The notes: generated by a model from the sequence alone, not told the origin. A stretch of DNA of 64,000 nt from Puccinellia tenuiflora (GCA_012064385.1 QRDG01001848.1:931085-995084); one strand, 5' to 3'; shown: positions 32,010-43,573, counted from the first letter of the stretch. Numbers and translations are program-made.

Positions 32010-35000
32010 ATGGCGGGGGTAGAGGTGAGCAACAAGAAGGTGATCCTGAAGCGGTTCGTGACGGGGTTCCCCACCGAGGACGACATGGAGCTCGTCACCG
32101 GGACTGCGCGCCTGGCCGTGCCGGATGGCTCGCCGGCCGTGGTGGTCAAGAACCTCTACGTCTCCTGCGACCCCTACATGCGCAACCGGATGAGCAAGCA
32201 CAACGACGCTGCCTACATAGAGCAGTTCGTGCCAGGGGAGGTATCGTCACACTACTCTGTCACACCGCTGTTGGATTCTCTGAATTTTTAGCTGCCTCAC
32301 TGAGCTTGATTATACCAGGTTCTGATTATTTTTGGAGTAAGCAAGGTGGTAGCATCCGGGCACCCGGATTTCAAGGAAGGCGATCTTGTTTGGGGCCTTA
32401 CTGGATGTGAAGAATACAGCTTGATCTCTCATCCGGAATCTCTTTTCAAGATCAACCATCCTGAACTGCCTCTCTCGTACTACACGGGTGTTCTTGGTGA
32501 GTAGTACAATTTTGTTCACAAGAAAAGATCATGTGTTTTAATAAATTGCAAACAAATAACAATCATGTCAGGTGCGCGCTTATATGCTTTCCGATTTTCT
32601 TTTATTTTTGCGCACTGATTGTTGTGATTATACGTGTTAATTTTTTCTTGTTGTGATTACACGGGTGTTCTTGGTGAGTACAGTTTTGTATCCACAAGAA
32701 AAGTTCATGTGTTAATGCATTATTACAAACAACCATGCCTAATATGAGGTGCGCTTATATGCTATCCGGCTTTTTTGCACGAACATTAAAACAAATGGAG
32801 GATTGGTGAGATTTTTTTTTTGCGCGAAAATATGAAGTGTGCTTATATGTTTCAATTTTTTTTTTTGATAAAGAGTGTATATTAATATCGCGGAGATATA
32901 AATTACACCCAGCCTCTGCAACTAGGGATGAAAACGGAGCGGAATCTTTCCGACTTTTCCGCGGAAAAAACAGAAATGGAAGGGAAATATGGAAACGAAA
33001 ACGGAATTTTGCAAAACGGAAAATTTTATACGGAAACGGAAACAAATACAGAACAGCGTATTCCGGCGGAACTATCACGGAAACGGACTTTCCGTTTCCG
33101 GTAATACGGAACTTTCCGTTATTTTGCTACGGTTTGCAAATCCCAATCTAACAGCCTAAAAAAATCTAATGAACACATTTAGACCCAATCAAGAATATGA
33201 AAAATGGCTATGTTTGGCATCCCTTAAAAATAAGACCACGTTTAGAACGAGTGTATATTCACATCTCAACTCCCTCTAAAGTCGTTTCTAATTCCCAGTT
33301 CACCAGTTCTTCACCGCACTACGGTTAGAACAATTCCATATTGTTGTTTATAAAATTGCTTGGTTAGTTATTAGTTGATTATATTAATGGTTCCTTATGT
33401 GTGATTTCATCTTATAAAATTGATAAGTTTATTGTTTTACAGGAGTTTCCTACATGATTCAACAGGTCTTTTGGTTCCGTAAATATCTGTTTTATGTTCC
33501 GTGTCCGTGCCGTATTTGGTCTGTATTTGTTTCCGGCAATATTTGTTTCTGTATTTGTTTCCGGGGTTTCCGTATTTGTTTTCACTTCCGTAAAAAATAT
33601 GGAAACAAATGTGGTGCCACTAAGTTCCGTCCGTATCCGCTTCGTTTTCATCCCTATCTGCAACAACGCAATAACCAGAGCCATTACGGATGCACACAGC
33701 CGAAAGACAAATAGAAGAAGAAATAAAAAGAAAAGTCCCGCTGCGGAGTTACAGTCCTTGCGGCAGCCGCACAACCACCACCAAAACAACACCTGAAGTC
33801 CAATTCTTCAAAAGCACCATCTTCAAGAAGAACAGTGCCAGGCACAGCCAATTAAGGCCAGGCCTTGGGTTTTCACCCTGAAGATAGTCCTCACTCTCAA
33901 AACAATGTCTCCAACAAGAACACTGTCAGGCACAACCAATTAAGGTCAGACCTTGGATTTTCACCCTGAAAGGTAGGCCTTTGTACTTCACGAATGTTGT
34001 CGCCCCCACTTACATGCCGCTGCATCAAGTTATGAAACACCAAGCCAATTCCTCATCACCAGAAAGATTCGAACCACCATTGCCAGTCCTCAGAACTCGC
34101 TTTCCAAGTCATTCTCCACCAGCACCATGGAACGAGAAAGCGTGCTCCATGAAAATAACAGCCAGCAGAGCTTCGAAGCGCTCCCTCTGAAACCAAACGG
34201 TCAGAGTAAAACATGGGTGCGCACGACCGAATACCATCCGATCCAGCAAACTCCAGGCATGAGACGCCCAATGGAGTCCGCCAGCGGAGCCTTCCGGAAC
34301 ATGACCATCCAGCCAGATCAATGGGGAAAGGCATCCGAAGGTTCTTCCTCTTGGCAGGAGAAGGAACCATAGGACCACCTCCTTTATTCAGGCCGAGCCA
34401 GCAGTCCCCACACCGCCGGCCGACTTCCGGCGATCGGAACGGAAGGACCGAGCCCAAAGGCCCAGATCGAGCCAAGGATTGGCCCCAGATTGGACCCGCG
34501 CACAGATCGAGCCGCCACCAAGACTTGGCCGCCGCCGCCACGAGAGACGGAGGCACCGCCACCAAGACTTGGCCTCCGGCGAGCACCATCGCGCGTGCGT
34601 CGCCTCTGCTTCCTCCGCGCCTCCCTGCCTCGCATCGGCGAGCGCCGCCGCCCTGCCGACCTGCTGCATCGCCCCTGGAGACTGCCCCCCGCGTGAAGAG
34701 AGCAATCGGGGCACGCCAACTCCGCCCGCCGCCCTTGGTCGGCCAGGCGTGGCCGCCACCGCCGACGCCGGCGGCGGCAGCGGCCGGCGATGGGATCTGA
34801 TGGCCGCCTCTAGGGTTTCGCGGGGGGCCTCCGGAGCCGCCCTCACGCGAGCGACCCGGGTGGAATTCTCGTAAGTGAGCAAATGGAATTTCATATGTTT
34901 CAATATGGAGTGTCTTTGGGACAGTTGAAGATTGGTGGTTTTTTATCACCGGAGTCAATGGCCGCCGCCGCAAAGGCTTTTCCTCTTTGCTTCTCCTTGC

Positions 35001-38000
35001 CACATGGAAAATTTGGAACGAGCGGAATGCACAGTCTGTTAAAACCTTGCTTCTATGTCATCCGTTGTAATTTTTCCGATTAGGAGGAATGCCGCCCTTT
35101 GGGGGTTAGTGGGGCGAAATGTTTGAGTGTTATAATGCCGCAAGGGTACGCTTACTTTGGTTGTTACTGAGCCTTGAGGGCTTGTAATCCCTAAACTTTC
35201 TCTTATTCATTGAATACGCAAAGATTTTGCCTTGTTTCAAAAAAAAATTGAAACAAAGTGGTAGTTGTGATTATACATGTCAATTTTTTCTTGCTTCCTA
35301 ACTGTGCAAGAACCTTGGTAATGCAGGCATGCCTGGAATCACCGCATATTCTGGATTTTTTGACGTGTCAAAGCCTAAGAAAGGCGAGTATGTTTTTGTG
35401 TCGGCGGCGTCAGGCGCTGTTGGGCAGCTCGTTGGACAACTAGCCAAGATCACAGGCTGCTACGTGGTTGGCAGTGCTGGTTCTGACGAGAAGGTTTTTT
35501 CTCGAACTCATTTCTTATTTGTCACTGTCAAGGGTTTCTATTTGGCAAATGAATGATTAATTTTTTTTTAGATAAAAGGCTTTAGGCCCTGCTTTAAATT
35601 AATAAAGCAAAACAAGAGTCTGCCATACAACGACCACCATACAACACACACGAGCTGGGCATCACAGCTTAGCCTAAAACGCACACAAAGAGAAGGAAGG
35701 TTCCAACATGGGGCCGGCTCCCCTCAACAAACCGGAGCTAGATAACACACACAGCAGCAGCAACACATCTCACGAAGCACTACTAGGCGCGAGGGAAGCG
35801 TAGATGGCCCTAAGCTCGCCCGCCATCTCCAGGAGCGCCGCCTGATCCCGATCCTTGGATAATCTTGCCCAGCACTGTATGAACATCAACATTTTGAAGA
35901 GCAGATCAGCAGGATGGCGTAGCACTTTGTGTTCAATAGTCAATTTATTTCTTGTAAGCCACAGAGCCCAGAACATGGTGCAAACAATAATCCAGCATAG
36001 TCTACGGTGCTGCCCCAGCAGGGGTTGAAGAAGCGCATGGAACTGAGGAAAATTTGCCGGGGACCAGTTGCACCCTAGCAACTGTCTCACAGCACTCCAA
36101 CCAAATCTAGCTAAAGGGCAAGCAAAGAAGATATGAGTCGCATCCTCCACCCCGCCGCAAAGAGCACAATGGCCATCAGAGGGACCAAGCCTGTCTGCTA
36201 ACTGCTTACCAGCTGGCAATCTATCGAGCGCAAGTTGCCACGAGAAGATTTTAATCTTAAGCGGGAGTCGGGAACCCCAAAGGTCCTTCGCATGGGCTAC
36301 CGTCGCCCCTTGCGACAGTTGCCGATACATGGAGGCCACCGAGAAAACGCCCGAGGGCTCTAATGCCCAAACTAACCTGTCTGGATCATCCTGAAGGGCC
36401 ACCGAATCCACTAGAATGGTGAGAGCCTCCCAACTAGCGGCTCTCTCCCGGTCTAAGGTACGGCGGAAGACGATGCCCTCAGAGTTAGGCGCAAATGCCT
36501 CCGCCACGGAGATGGCAGGGTCGGAACAGATTTCGAACAGGCGGGGGAAGAGACGGGAGAGGGGACCGTCCCCGATCCACCAATCAGACCAGAACAGCGT
36601 CCGGACGCCGTTGCCAACCACATGGCGCGCACCCAGTCTGAAGAGCGCCTTGATTTTGTGCAGAGAGCGCCAAAAAGGGGAGCCCCCGGAAGCCGGGCTC
36701 GCAAGGAAGTTGTTCGCCTCTGGGTACTTAGCTTTAACTATCAGATGCCAGATAGAGCCGTCCTCTTGATACAGTTTCCAAATCCATTTTAACATCAGCG
36801 CCGTGTTCATCGTCTTAGTGTTAACCAGGCCCAGCCCGCCACACTCCATTGGTCTACAAACTGCTGGCCAGTTCAGCCAGTGGTACTTTCGAGAGGGACC
36901 CGATCCCTCCCAAAAGAACCTGGCCCGGATCGAGTCTAATTTGGCGTGCACCCCATCCTGCAGAAGGAACAAGCCCATGACGTAGGTTGGGAGCGCGTCA
37001 AGGCATGAGTTGGTAAGGATAAACCTTCCACCCGAGGAAAGCAGCCTACCCATCCACACCTCAACCTTGGCAGCCAACTTATTGATGAGGTAGTTCCATT
37101 GTTCCACCGTGAGTTTCCGATCCGAAATGGGGATGCCCAGATAAAGAAAGGGGAAACATCCCAGCTTACAGTTAAGCATGTTGGCCACCCTCTGCTGTTC
37201 CTGAACGCCCTCGTTCAGGATGATGGCCTCACTCTTATGGAAGTTTATCTTGAGGCCGGACATCTCCTCAAAGCAAAGAAGCAGGAATTTCAGATTGGCA
37301 ATAGAAATGTCGTCGTTCTGAATAAGGATGAGGGTGTCGTCCGCGTATTGGAGGTGGGTGATACCCCCAGGCACCAAGTGAGGGACCACCCCTTTAATAT
37401 GCCCTGCAGCCCCTGCTGCCGTGAGCATGGCCGACAAGGCCTCGACGACAAAATTGAAAAGCAGAGGAGAGAGGGGGTCCCCCTGTCTAACTCCTCGTTT
37501 ATTCCGGAAGAAAGGACCCATTTCCCCGTTGATTGAGATAGCCGTCTGCCCCCCGGCGACGAGCTGCTGAATTCTATGGATGTATCCTGCGTCGAACCCT
37601 TTTCGACGAAGGACCTCAATGAGAAATGACCAGTTTACCCTATCGTACGCCTTCTCGAAGTCGATCTTGAAGAGAATCCCGCCCTGATTTTTGGTTTTGA
37701 GTTCATGGACGATTTCGATGAGGGCCAACGCCCCATCGAGGATAAACCGACCCTTGATGAAAGCCGTTTGCGTGGGACTGATAATCCTGTTGGCTATTGG
37801 GTCCAACCGCGAGGCGAAAGCCTTGGAAATGATCTTGAATATGACGTTGATAAGAGCGATGGGTCTGAATTGGGTTATAGAATCCGCACCCGGGATCTTA
37901 GGAATAAGCGAGAGGACCCCAAAATTCAGTCTGGAAATGTCAATTCTACCGAGAATGAAATCGTTGAGAATGTGAAGAACCCCTAGCTTACACAGTGGCC

Positions 38001-40057
38001 AGAATTTCTTGAAGAACGAGACCGGAAACCCATCCGGTCCCGGTGCCGTGTTGGACTTCATATCCATCACGATTGCTTCCAGCTCTACTTCAGAGAAAGT
38101 GAGTAACAGCCCCTCGTTTTCAGCATTAGAGACCTGGGCTCCCTCAGCCCAGGTATCCGCAGATAGCCCTAAACTGCGAGGAGCCTCTGTCCCGAGCAGC
38201 TCCCTGTAATATCCGTAGATGTGCTCCTGTATGAGACGAGGATCCCTAATAGTGCCCGACTCAGACTGAAGAGAAGAGATCAGACATTTCCTACGACGGC
38301 CATTAGCTACCGCGTGAAAGTACGCGGTGTTGGCGTCCCCCTGGAGCGCCCACCGTACCAGACCGCGTTGACGCCAATATTCTTCCTCCATCCTAAAGAT
38401 TTGGAGGAGCTGGGCTTCCAGATGATAGCGGAAAGCCCAATCCTCCTCATCGAGCCCCGATGAGTCAGCTTGCAGGTCCAGCGCGGAGATCTGGGCCACT
38501 AGAGCATCTTTACAAGTCCGGGCCTCCCTGCCCAGATTTTTGCTCCAACCACGGAGATATTGGCGAAGCCCCACACTCATGCGGTTCCACCAGTCGATAA
38601 TATCACGACCTCCTGCCCCCCCGGCCAGAAGGTGCCACTTGGATATAACAAGCTCTAAAAAACCCTCAACCTCAAACCAGCCTAGCTCGAAAAAGAAACG
38701 ATTGCTGCGAATAGGGGCCCCTTCCCCGGAGTCGAAGATGAGTGGAGTATGGTCGGAACCCAAGCTGGTTTCGGCCTGAAGGGAAGCAAGGGGGAAGATA
38801 GCTTCCAGCACAGGTGCGATGAACACCCTGTCCAGTACGCATCTGACCGGATTAAGCTGCTTATTGGACCAAGTAAATCTCGCCCCTGATCGCGGCATCT
38901 CCTTAAGGGCCCAGCTAGCAATGTGAGCGTTGAACAGGTCAATGCGAGGCCAGTTGATATAATTGGTTGACGATATTCACTATTTTCAAATGTTGACCTA
39001 AATTATACTCTTCTACAAATTGAAATTAGTCTACCTGCTTCTATATGGGTTTCATCATTTAACACTATATGTGATTACATAGCTAACTATATATGCTCCC
39101 AATCATTCCATTGACAACAGAATCAACATCAATACAAAATTTATCAGTGATACCCACATGTTAAGATAAACTTAACCCAATTCACAAGGTGGCATTTCAT
39201 CAACTCCTTGCCATCTTGTCATAGCAACCTACTCTAAATAAGTGAATTTTCCAAAATCCAGTCATTTATGGACTCTAAAACAGGAAAGCATGTGAACATT
39301 AATCATACAGTTACCATAGAGTGAACCTACCTCCTAAAGTCAGGAAACCTACCCTATCAGCAACCATGTTTGGTGCAACTTTATCTTCCAAACACGGTTT
39401 CTAAGCTTAAATTTATGCATATGAGTTCAAAGTATAGGGGATTAGTCCCACCTCGGGCAGTCAAAATATGAGCAAATTTCTCTTGTATTTATTGTAACCT
39501 CAGGTCAACCTCCTGAAAACCAAGTTTGGCTTTAACGACGCCTTCAACTACAAGAAGGAACATGACCTCAACGCTGCGCTAAAGAGGTTAGAGAGATTTT
39601 TTGGCCCTTGAAATTCTCAAGTTCAAAATATTAAAAATGATATTTAACCTATAGTTCTCTTGTGACACTTCCTCCCAGGTGCTTTCCGCGGGGCATCGAC
39701 ATCTACTTCGAGAATGTTGGTGGAGCGATGCTGGAGGCGGTGCTACTAAACATGCGTATGAACGGCCGGATCGCCGTGTGCGGGATGATCTCGCAGTACA
39801 ACCTAGAGAAGCCGGATGGCGCGCCTAACCTTTTCTGCCTTGTCGCCAAGCGCATCCGCATGGAGGGATTCATGGTCCTAGACTACTTCGGCAACTATAG
39901 CAAGATCGAGGAGGAGATGGCGGGTTACCTCAAAGAAGGTAAGATTACCTTCATTGAGGATGTAGTTGAGGGGATCGAGAAGGTACCGGCAGCGCTCATC
40001 GGGCTCTTCTCTGGGCGCAACGTTGGCAAGCAGCTGGTTACCATCGCACGGGAGTGA
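32010..40057 (+). CDS. NADPH-dependent alkenal/double-bond reductase (MDR family), 5 exons
   Basis: Exons 32010-32240, 32319-32496, 35327-35493, 39504-39586 and 39679-40057 join with consistent phase and GT/AG borders into 345 codons plus stop (family usual 340-350). Residues 1-130 form the N-terminal substrate domain (VSCDPYMRNRMS; FGVSKVVASGHPDF). The nucleotide-binding motif AASGAVGQLVGQLAK lies at about 163-177, followed by VVGSAGSDEK. Exon 5 carries the GIDIYFENVGGAMLEAVL and QYNLEKPDG motifs of plant 2-alkenal reductases and ends NVGKQLVTIARE. By family it reduces the C=C bond of unsaturated aldehydes or ketones with NADPH in the cytosol; the exact substrate is unknown. There are no zinc-ligand motifs. 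Introns 2 (2.8 kb) and 3 (4.0 kb) are swollen by transposons, but no exon is damaged. Confidence 0.92.
32478..32765 (+). repeat. Tandem duplication of the exon 2 splice-donor region
   Basis: The end of exon 2 and its donor (TACACGGGTGTTCTTG|GTGAGT, from 32481) recur in intron 2 at about 32660. Both are followed by a CACAAGAAAAG.TCATGTGTT block and a GGTGCGCTTATATGCT-type block. A shorter third trace (GTGTGCTTATATGTTTC) is near 32838. The copy contains an intact second GTGAGT donor. Confidence 0.65.
32845..34904 (-). mobile_element. Pol-less non-LTR retroelement in intron 2
   Basis: A minus-strand insertion. The poly(T) tail begins at 32857 and is followed by GATAAAGAGTGTATATTAAT, a LINE-type 3' end. 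The same 12-bp target duplication ATATGTTTCAAT lies at 32845-32856 and 34893-34904. Without the nested hAT-like element (32923-33656 plus one duplicate) it is about 1.3 kb, with a GC-rich 5' part and an internal direct repeat (33839-33892, 33929-33980). No endonuclease or reverse transcriptase is encoded. A GC-driven frame on the minus strand has no recognised domain. Confidence 0.75.
32915..33664. mobile_element. hAT-type non-autonomous element, 734 bp
   Basis: The ends TAGGGATGAAAACGGAGCGG (32923) and the complement of the right end (TAGGGATGAAAACGAAGCGG, ending 33656) are inverted copies. A perfect 8-bp target duplication TCTGCAAC lies at 32915-32922 and 33657-33664. The interior has many GGAAACGGAAA-type subterminal repeats in both orientations. 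It has no transposase. It is nested in the non-LTR element of intron 2. Confidence 0.85.
34905..35248 (+). mobile_element. 5'-truncated LINE tail in intron 2
   Basis: The last bases of a LINE ORF2 are visible: one frame reads ATWKIWNERNAQSV, the typical C-terminal motif, followed by a 3' UTR (TTGAGGGCTTGTAATCCCT) and a nine-base poly(A) at 35239-35247. The minus-strand retroelement to its left seems to have inserted at or near its 5' edge. Confidence 0.65.
35561..38955 (-). mobile_element. 5'-truncated LINE in intron 3, antisense to host gene
   Basis: A poly(T) at 35561-35569 marks the 3' end; the body runs leftward from about 38955, where the coding frame starts abruptly inside the endonuclease domain. 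Flanks TGATTAA and TGATATAA may be remnants of the target duplication, but this is weak. Bases 38956-39503 of the intron show no further element. Confidence 0.8.
35770..38898 (-). CDS. LINE ORF2 fragment: partial endonuclease, full reverse transcriptase
   Basis: An open frame of 1042 aa from the first Met at 38898; the same frame extends upstream to about 38955 (NWPRIDLFNAHIASWALKE). It starts in the C-terminal third of the endonuclease (RFTWSN, SDHTPLIF), then has a full reverse transcriptase (NTAPGPDGFPVSFFKKFW, IDFEKAYDRVNWSF, RQGDPLSPLLFNF, YADD at 37336-37347) and a zf-RVT end (CALCGG..HIFFACPLARFGW). With the endonuclease cut, it cannot retrotranspose itself. The frame is otherwise undamaged, which points to a recent insertion. 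Confidence 0.88.
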   Translation of the reverse strand: MPRSGARFTWSNKQLNPVRCVLDRVFIAPVLEAIFPLASLQAETSLGSDHTPLIFDSGEGAPIRSNRFFFELGWFEVEGFLELVISKWHLLAGGAGGRDIIDWWNRMSVGLRQYLRGWSKNLGREARTCKDALVAQISALDLQADSSGLDEEDWAFRYHLEAQLLQIFRMEEEYWRQRGLVRWALQGDANTAYFHAVANGRRRKCLISSLQSESGTIRDPRLIQEHIYGYYRELLGTEAPRSLGLSADTWAEGAQVSNAENEGLLLTFSEVELEAIVMDMKSNTAPGPDGFPVSFFKKFWPLCKLGVLHILNDFILGRIDISRLNFGVLSLIPKIPGADSITQFRPIALINVIFKIISKAFASRLDPIANRIISPTQTAFIKGRFILDGALALIEIVHELKTKNQGGILFKIDFEKAYDRVNWSFLIEVLRRKGFDAGYIHRIQQLVAGGQTAISINGEMGPFFRNKRGVRQGDPLSPLLFNFVVEALSAMLTAAGAAGHIKGVVPHLVPGGITHLQYADDTLILIQNDDISIANLKFLLLCFEEMSGLKINFHKSEAIILNEGVQEQQRVANMLNCKLGCFPFLYLGIPISDRKLTVEQWNYLINKLAAKVEVWMGRLLSSGGRFILTNSCLDALPTYVMGLFLLQDGVHAKLDSIRARFFWEGSGPSRKYHWLNWPAVCRPMECGGLGLVNTKTMNTALMLKWIWKLYQEDGSIWHLIVKAKYPEANNFLASPASGGSPFWRSLHKIKALFRLGARHVVGNGVRTLFWSDWWIGDGPLSRLFPRLFEICSDPAISVAEAFAPNSEGIVFRRTLDRERAASWEALTILVDSVALQDDPDRLVWALEPSGVFSVASMYRQLSQGATVAHAKDLWGSRLPLKIKIFSWQLALDRLPAGKQLADRLGPSDGHCALCGGVEDATHIFFACPLARFGWSAVRQLLGCNWSPANFPQFHALLQPLLGQHRRLCWIIVCTMFWALWLTRNKLTIEHKVLRHPADLLFKMLMFIQCWARLSKDRDQAALLEMAGELRAIYASLAPSSAS

Positions 40058-40576
40058 CGTGACAGGATAACAAAATGTATTGAGCATTACTATGTATTAT
40101 CTTCATACCGGACGTGTGCAAGTGTTTGTATTCCAGATTAATATATGAAATATCAATGGACTTGTAGCACTTTGAATTCGGAATTTGTTGAATGCTTTGT
40201 GCTCCTAGTGTATGTGAGTTATATTAATGCCCACCTATATGGAACTTTATTTCTATAGTGAGGAGTACATGACAGTGATGATTCCACTAATTTCCCCAAA
40301 AATTAAGCTCCGGGAGTAGGAGGCGCTTGGTGGCCGTCGGTGAATGGGCGTTGTGAGCTAGAGCTGCATGCGTCGAGGAGGTAATGTGACACTGAGATGT
40401 GAAGGTGGGGGAAATGAGTACCATCGACGGGTGGGCATGTCGCTTGGATTCGTCTTTAGTAAGAGATGAAGTACATGGTTGAACTCGTAGCCTCGTAGAT
40501 TGCAGCAAGAGGCAGTCATGGTGATCGATGGTCGAACACACGGAGCCTAGTCATGCATGTAGGAGAGCCGAAAGCT

Positions 40577-40799
40577 ATAGTTAAAAAGGACAACGTCGCC
40601 GCGTCTCGACCGCCGCTATAGTTAGGGCAGGCTCTTCGTGATTTGTAGTTGTTAGGTCGGGTGTGGCTGTCTTCGGACTAGCCTTGGTGTGGATCAGTTC
40701 GTACTACATTCGTTGTTAGCGGCGAGATGTAGTATTCTTGTACTTGAAATTTTGCCTTCTATAAAGGTAAGGTACGCAATTCGAAAAAAAAATAGTTAA
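40577..40799 (+). mobile_element. Short non-LTR tail fragment
   Basis: About 207 bases ending in a nine-base poly(A) (40784-40792), with ATAGTTAA on both sides (40577-40584 and 40792-40799) as a possible 8-bp target duplication. The 3' part (TATAAAGGTAAGGTACGCAATTCG) looks like a LINE 3' UTR. No coding sequence. Confidence 0.45.
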
Positions 40800-41369
40800 G
40801 ATTTAAGAAGGACAAGATTTGTATCTATATTCCAAAAGTGATTACGCTGGGCACTGCAATGCAGGTGAACAATTTCTAAGGAGAGTTGCTGGTTGTTGGT
40901 GTGGTTTTCTATTTTGTGTTTCTTGGTAACCTGTTGTGAGGGGCAAAGAGAGTTAGATGTTTGGCCTGATGCATTGGATGCTCAATATAGGTATGTGCGA
41001 TGATTTACTTCACATCATGATGAAATGCTCGCCTCTAGAGGTCTGCTCAGCAACAAGAATAAAAGGAGATGCGATTTAACAGGCCACGGTCACGCTCGCC
41101 TCGCCAAAGCTACAAGTCACGCGTTATTAAACACGAACTAATGCGACGTGTGTGGCGTACACTTAGCATAGCTCCCTCTACTCTTTCCATCCAGTTTGAC
41201 CATGAGAAGCCCCCCCTTATAAGCAGCTCAAACTCTTGCTCACTTGGCAAGGTGGGACTAAAGTCTCACAGTGTCCACCCCCTTGACTTCTCTCCAATTT
41301 CTGAAATTTATATGGGCCCAATTCTTGTAGAGGCCCATTTATTCCAACGGATAAAATTAGGGTTATTGC

Positions 41370-42190
41370 CAAAAAAAAAAATTGTTGTACAATTTGCGAA
41401 TTCCCTTTCAAGTATCTTGGTGTTCCATGCATTTTTCCAAACTAAGAAAAAAAAGACCTTTAACCCATTAAACAAATTTATTAAGAAAAACTTGTGGGTG
41501 GAGAGGTAGATTGATGCCTTATGGAAGCAAATTGATTAATTCTTGCCTATCTAGCATGCCCACTTACCTTTTGTATTTGATCAAATTCCCCAAGTGGGTC
41601 ATTCAGGCTATTAAATCTCAAATGAGTCATTTCTTGGGATAATATTTACGATCATCATAGATACCACCTAGGTAACTTGGATAACTGGGACCTTGTTTGT
41701 CAAAGAAAAGATTTTGAAGGTTTAGGTGTGTATCATATGTATAAGAGATTTTTAACTTATGTCTCCTAGCTTCTTGGACAATCTAGCTAATTATAAATAT
41801 TGGAGGTAGATTGTTGATGGAGTATGATATTTCAGCGGTCGCTGGATAATAATGCCTCCCCGTTTTGGAATGGTGTGGTCCGGGCGGCTGGAGCTGCTAG
41901 AATGGGACATCGTCAGAAAATAGGTAATGACTAAACTTTGATGTATGGTGTCATTTGGACAATTTGGAATCATCGAAATGCTTTATGTTCCCAGTTTCAA
42001 CCTATGTGCAGCCATCTAGAATTATAGGAAACTGATTGCATTACTAGATCGGTGGAAGGTGCTTTGCAATCCTGCTGTGCTAAACCTGCTTGTGGAGTCT
42101 AGACAATGGAAGAACCTCAAAGGCAGCTGATGCTGACTAACTGGTTCAGTCCCAGGATCGGGTCCTTAATTTGCTGGCCTGTGGGTTGAG
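41370..42190 (+). pseudogene. Decayed LINE ORF2, C-terminal half
   Basis: Reading across several frames: FPFKYLGVP, then INSCLSSMPTYLLYLIKFPKW, HHRYHLGNWD, EGLGV, PFWNGVVRAAGAARMG and GVIWTIWNHRNALC. These follow the order of the RT connector to C-terminus of plant LINEs. Stops and frameshifts are frequent; there is no poly(A). It is an old fragment. Confidence 0.6.
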
Positions 42191-42857
42191 ATATTTTGTT
42201 GTTCCTGTTGTGCTCCCGCTGGGTTGTGTTCGCGTGTGGTAAAACTTTTCGCCTCTATTTAATCAGGATAAATGCCTTGAACAGAGGATGGGTACATATT
42301 CGAGCAAAACACAAAAAAAAACATGCCAATGTGGGTGATTCACATGCTACGAGAGCCTCCAACAGAAATAGTTCAGGGTACTTTCTACCCAATCAAGGTG
42401 AGTTCCTGCTCACGATGCTGGTCCTTCTTATCTCCCTCCGCATTTCTGATCCAGTGTGTGCGACGAGCTCAAACCCATTCTCTCATCCTTCCACGGTGCC
42501 GCGCTTGGAAAGAGGGAGCACGCGACCACGCCACACCCACAGCATTCGTCTGAGTATAGTGCACCGCTCGCCGGCGAGGGATTTGGACTAGCACTACAGG
42601 GTGTCACTCGCCGAATGCACTAGATTCGTTCAGTATCGGGCATTCTGTTTCTGACTTCTAATTCTTTCACCAAACATCACGAGAGGATAATCAAAGCCGC
42701 GGGCGTGATCAAATCAGACCCCAGTTGCAATTCGAAAGTGCAGGTTTACTTTGTTTAATTATTGATCCAATATTAATTCAGTCCTTCACTTCTGATCATC
42801 TCCTACTACAAAGTCCTCAGATATAATTTATTTGGGGTAAAAACAAGAGAGAAATCT
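42191..42857. other. Intergenic DNA
   Basis: No gene or element end recognised. The frames at 42196-42591 are short and have no known motif. Confidence 0.35.
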
Positions 42858-43400
42858 AATTTACCCCCCTAAATTTGTCTCGAAGTTCACTTTACAACCC
42901 TTAACTCTGATTTGGTTCAAGTTTCACCCCTAAACTCTAAAAAACCGTTCGAAATTACCCTTTAACCGTGTGACCTGGTTTTTCTGGTCAAGTCAGTGGT
43001 TTTTCTGCATGCCAATTCATCCTAAAAAGTACGTACATGTACTGTTTCTCTCGAGCACATGCTTCCCTCGTACATACCTAGTAACCCGTACTAGGTGACG
43101 CTACACTGTACGTACTGTCATACTGATTTGCTGGTCCTGGTGGCTGCAACCCGTGTAGAAAAAATCAGCGTAGTACACTCCATGTATTGTATGCCATTAT
43201 TGTCCTATCATTTTTTTTACCGCTCCTCATCACTGATCACTCCATGTATTTGTGAAACTTGTGATAAAAGTGTGATAATCGGATTAAAATGGTGAAAGGG
43301 GTAATTCCGAACGGTTTTTAAAGTTAGGGGGTGAAACTTGAACCAAATTAGAGTTAAGGGTTGTAATGTGAACTTTGGGACAAATTTAGGGGGGTAAATT
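42858..43400. mobile_element. Foldback element with arms over 100 bp
   Basis: The left arm (42858-42966) and right arm (about 43294-43400) are inverted copies at roughly 90%, beginning AATTTACCCCCCTAAATTTG. The 330-bp centre has no frame. No clear target duplication is seen. The class is probably Mutator-like or unclassified TIR. Confidence 0.75.
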
Positions 43401-43573
43401 GGACTTCATGCGATAACAAAAAAACAATTAACTATAGCATTGATTTGCTAGGTTTAAGACATTAGTTAAGCATTGCAAAACTGGAAACCATTCGATTTGT
43501 ACAAAAATACGCTGAGGACCAAAGAATATAGGGGAGATCTGAGAACGAGATCTGAGTTCACGAGATCTGGAGA

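Noticed and set aside
34056..35003. 315-codon minus-strand frame in intron 2
   Set aside because: GC-driven open stretch in the leader part of a pol-less retroelement and overlapping a target duplication; no domain, and other frames are equally open there.
38941..38975. Target duplication of the intron 3 LINE
   Set aside because: TGATATAATT versus TGATTAATT is short and AT-rich; not decisive.
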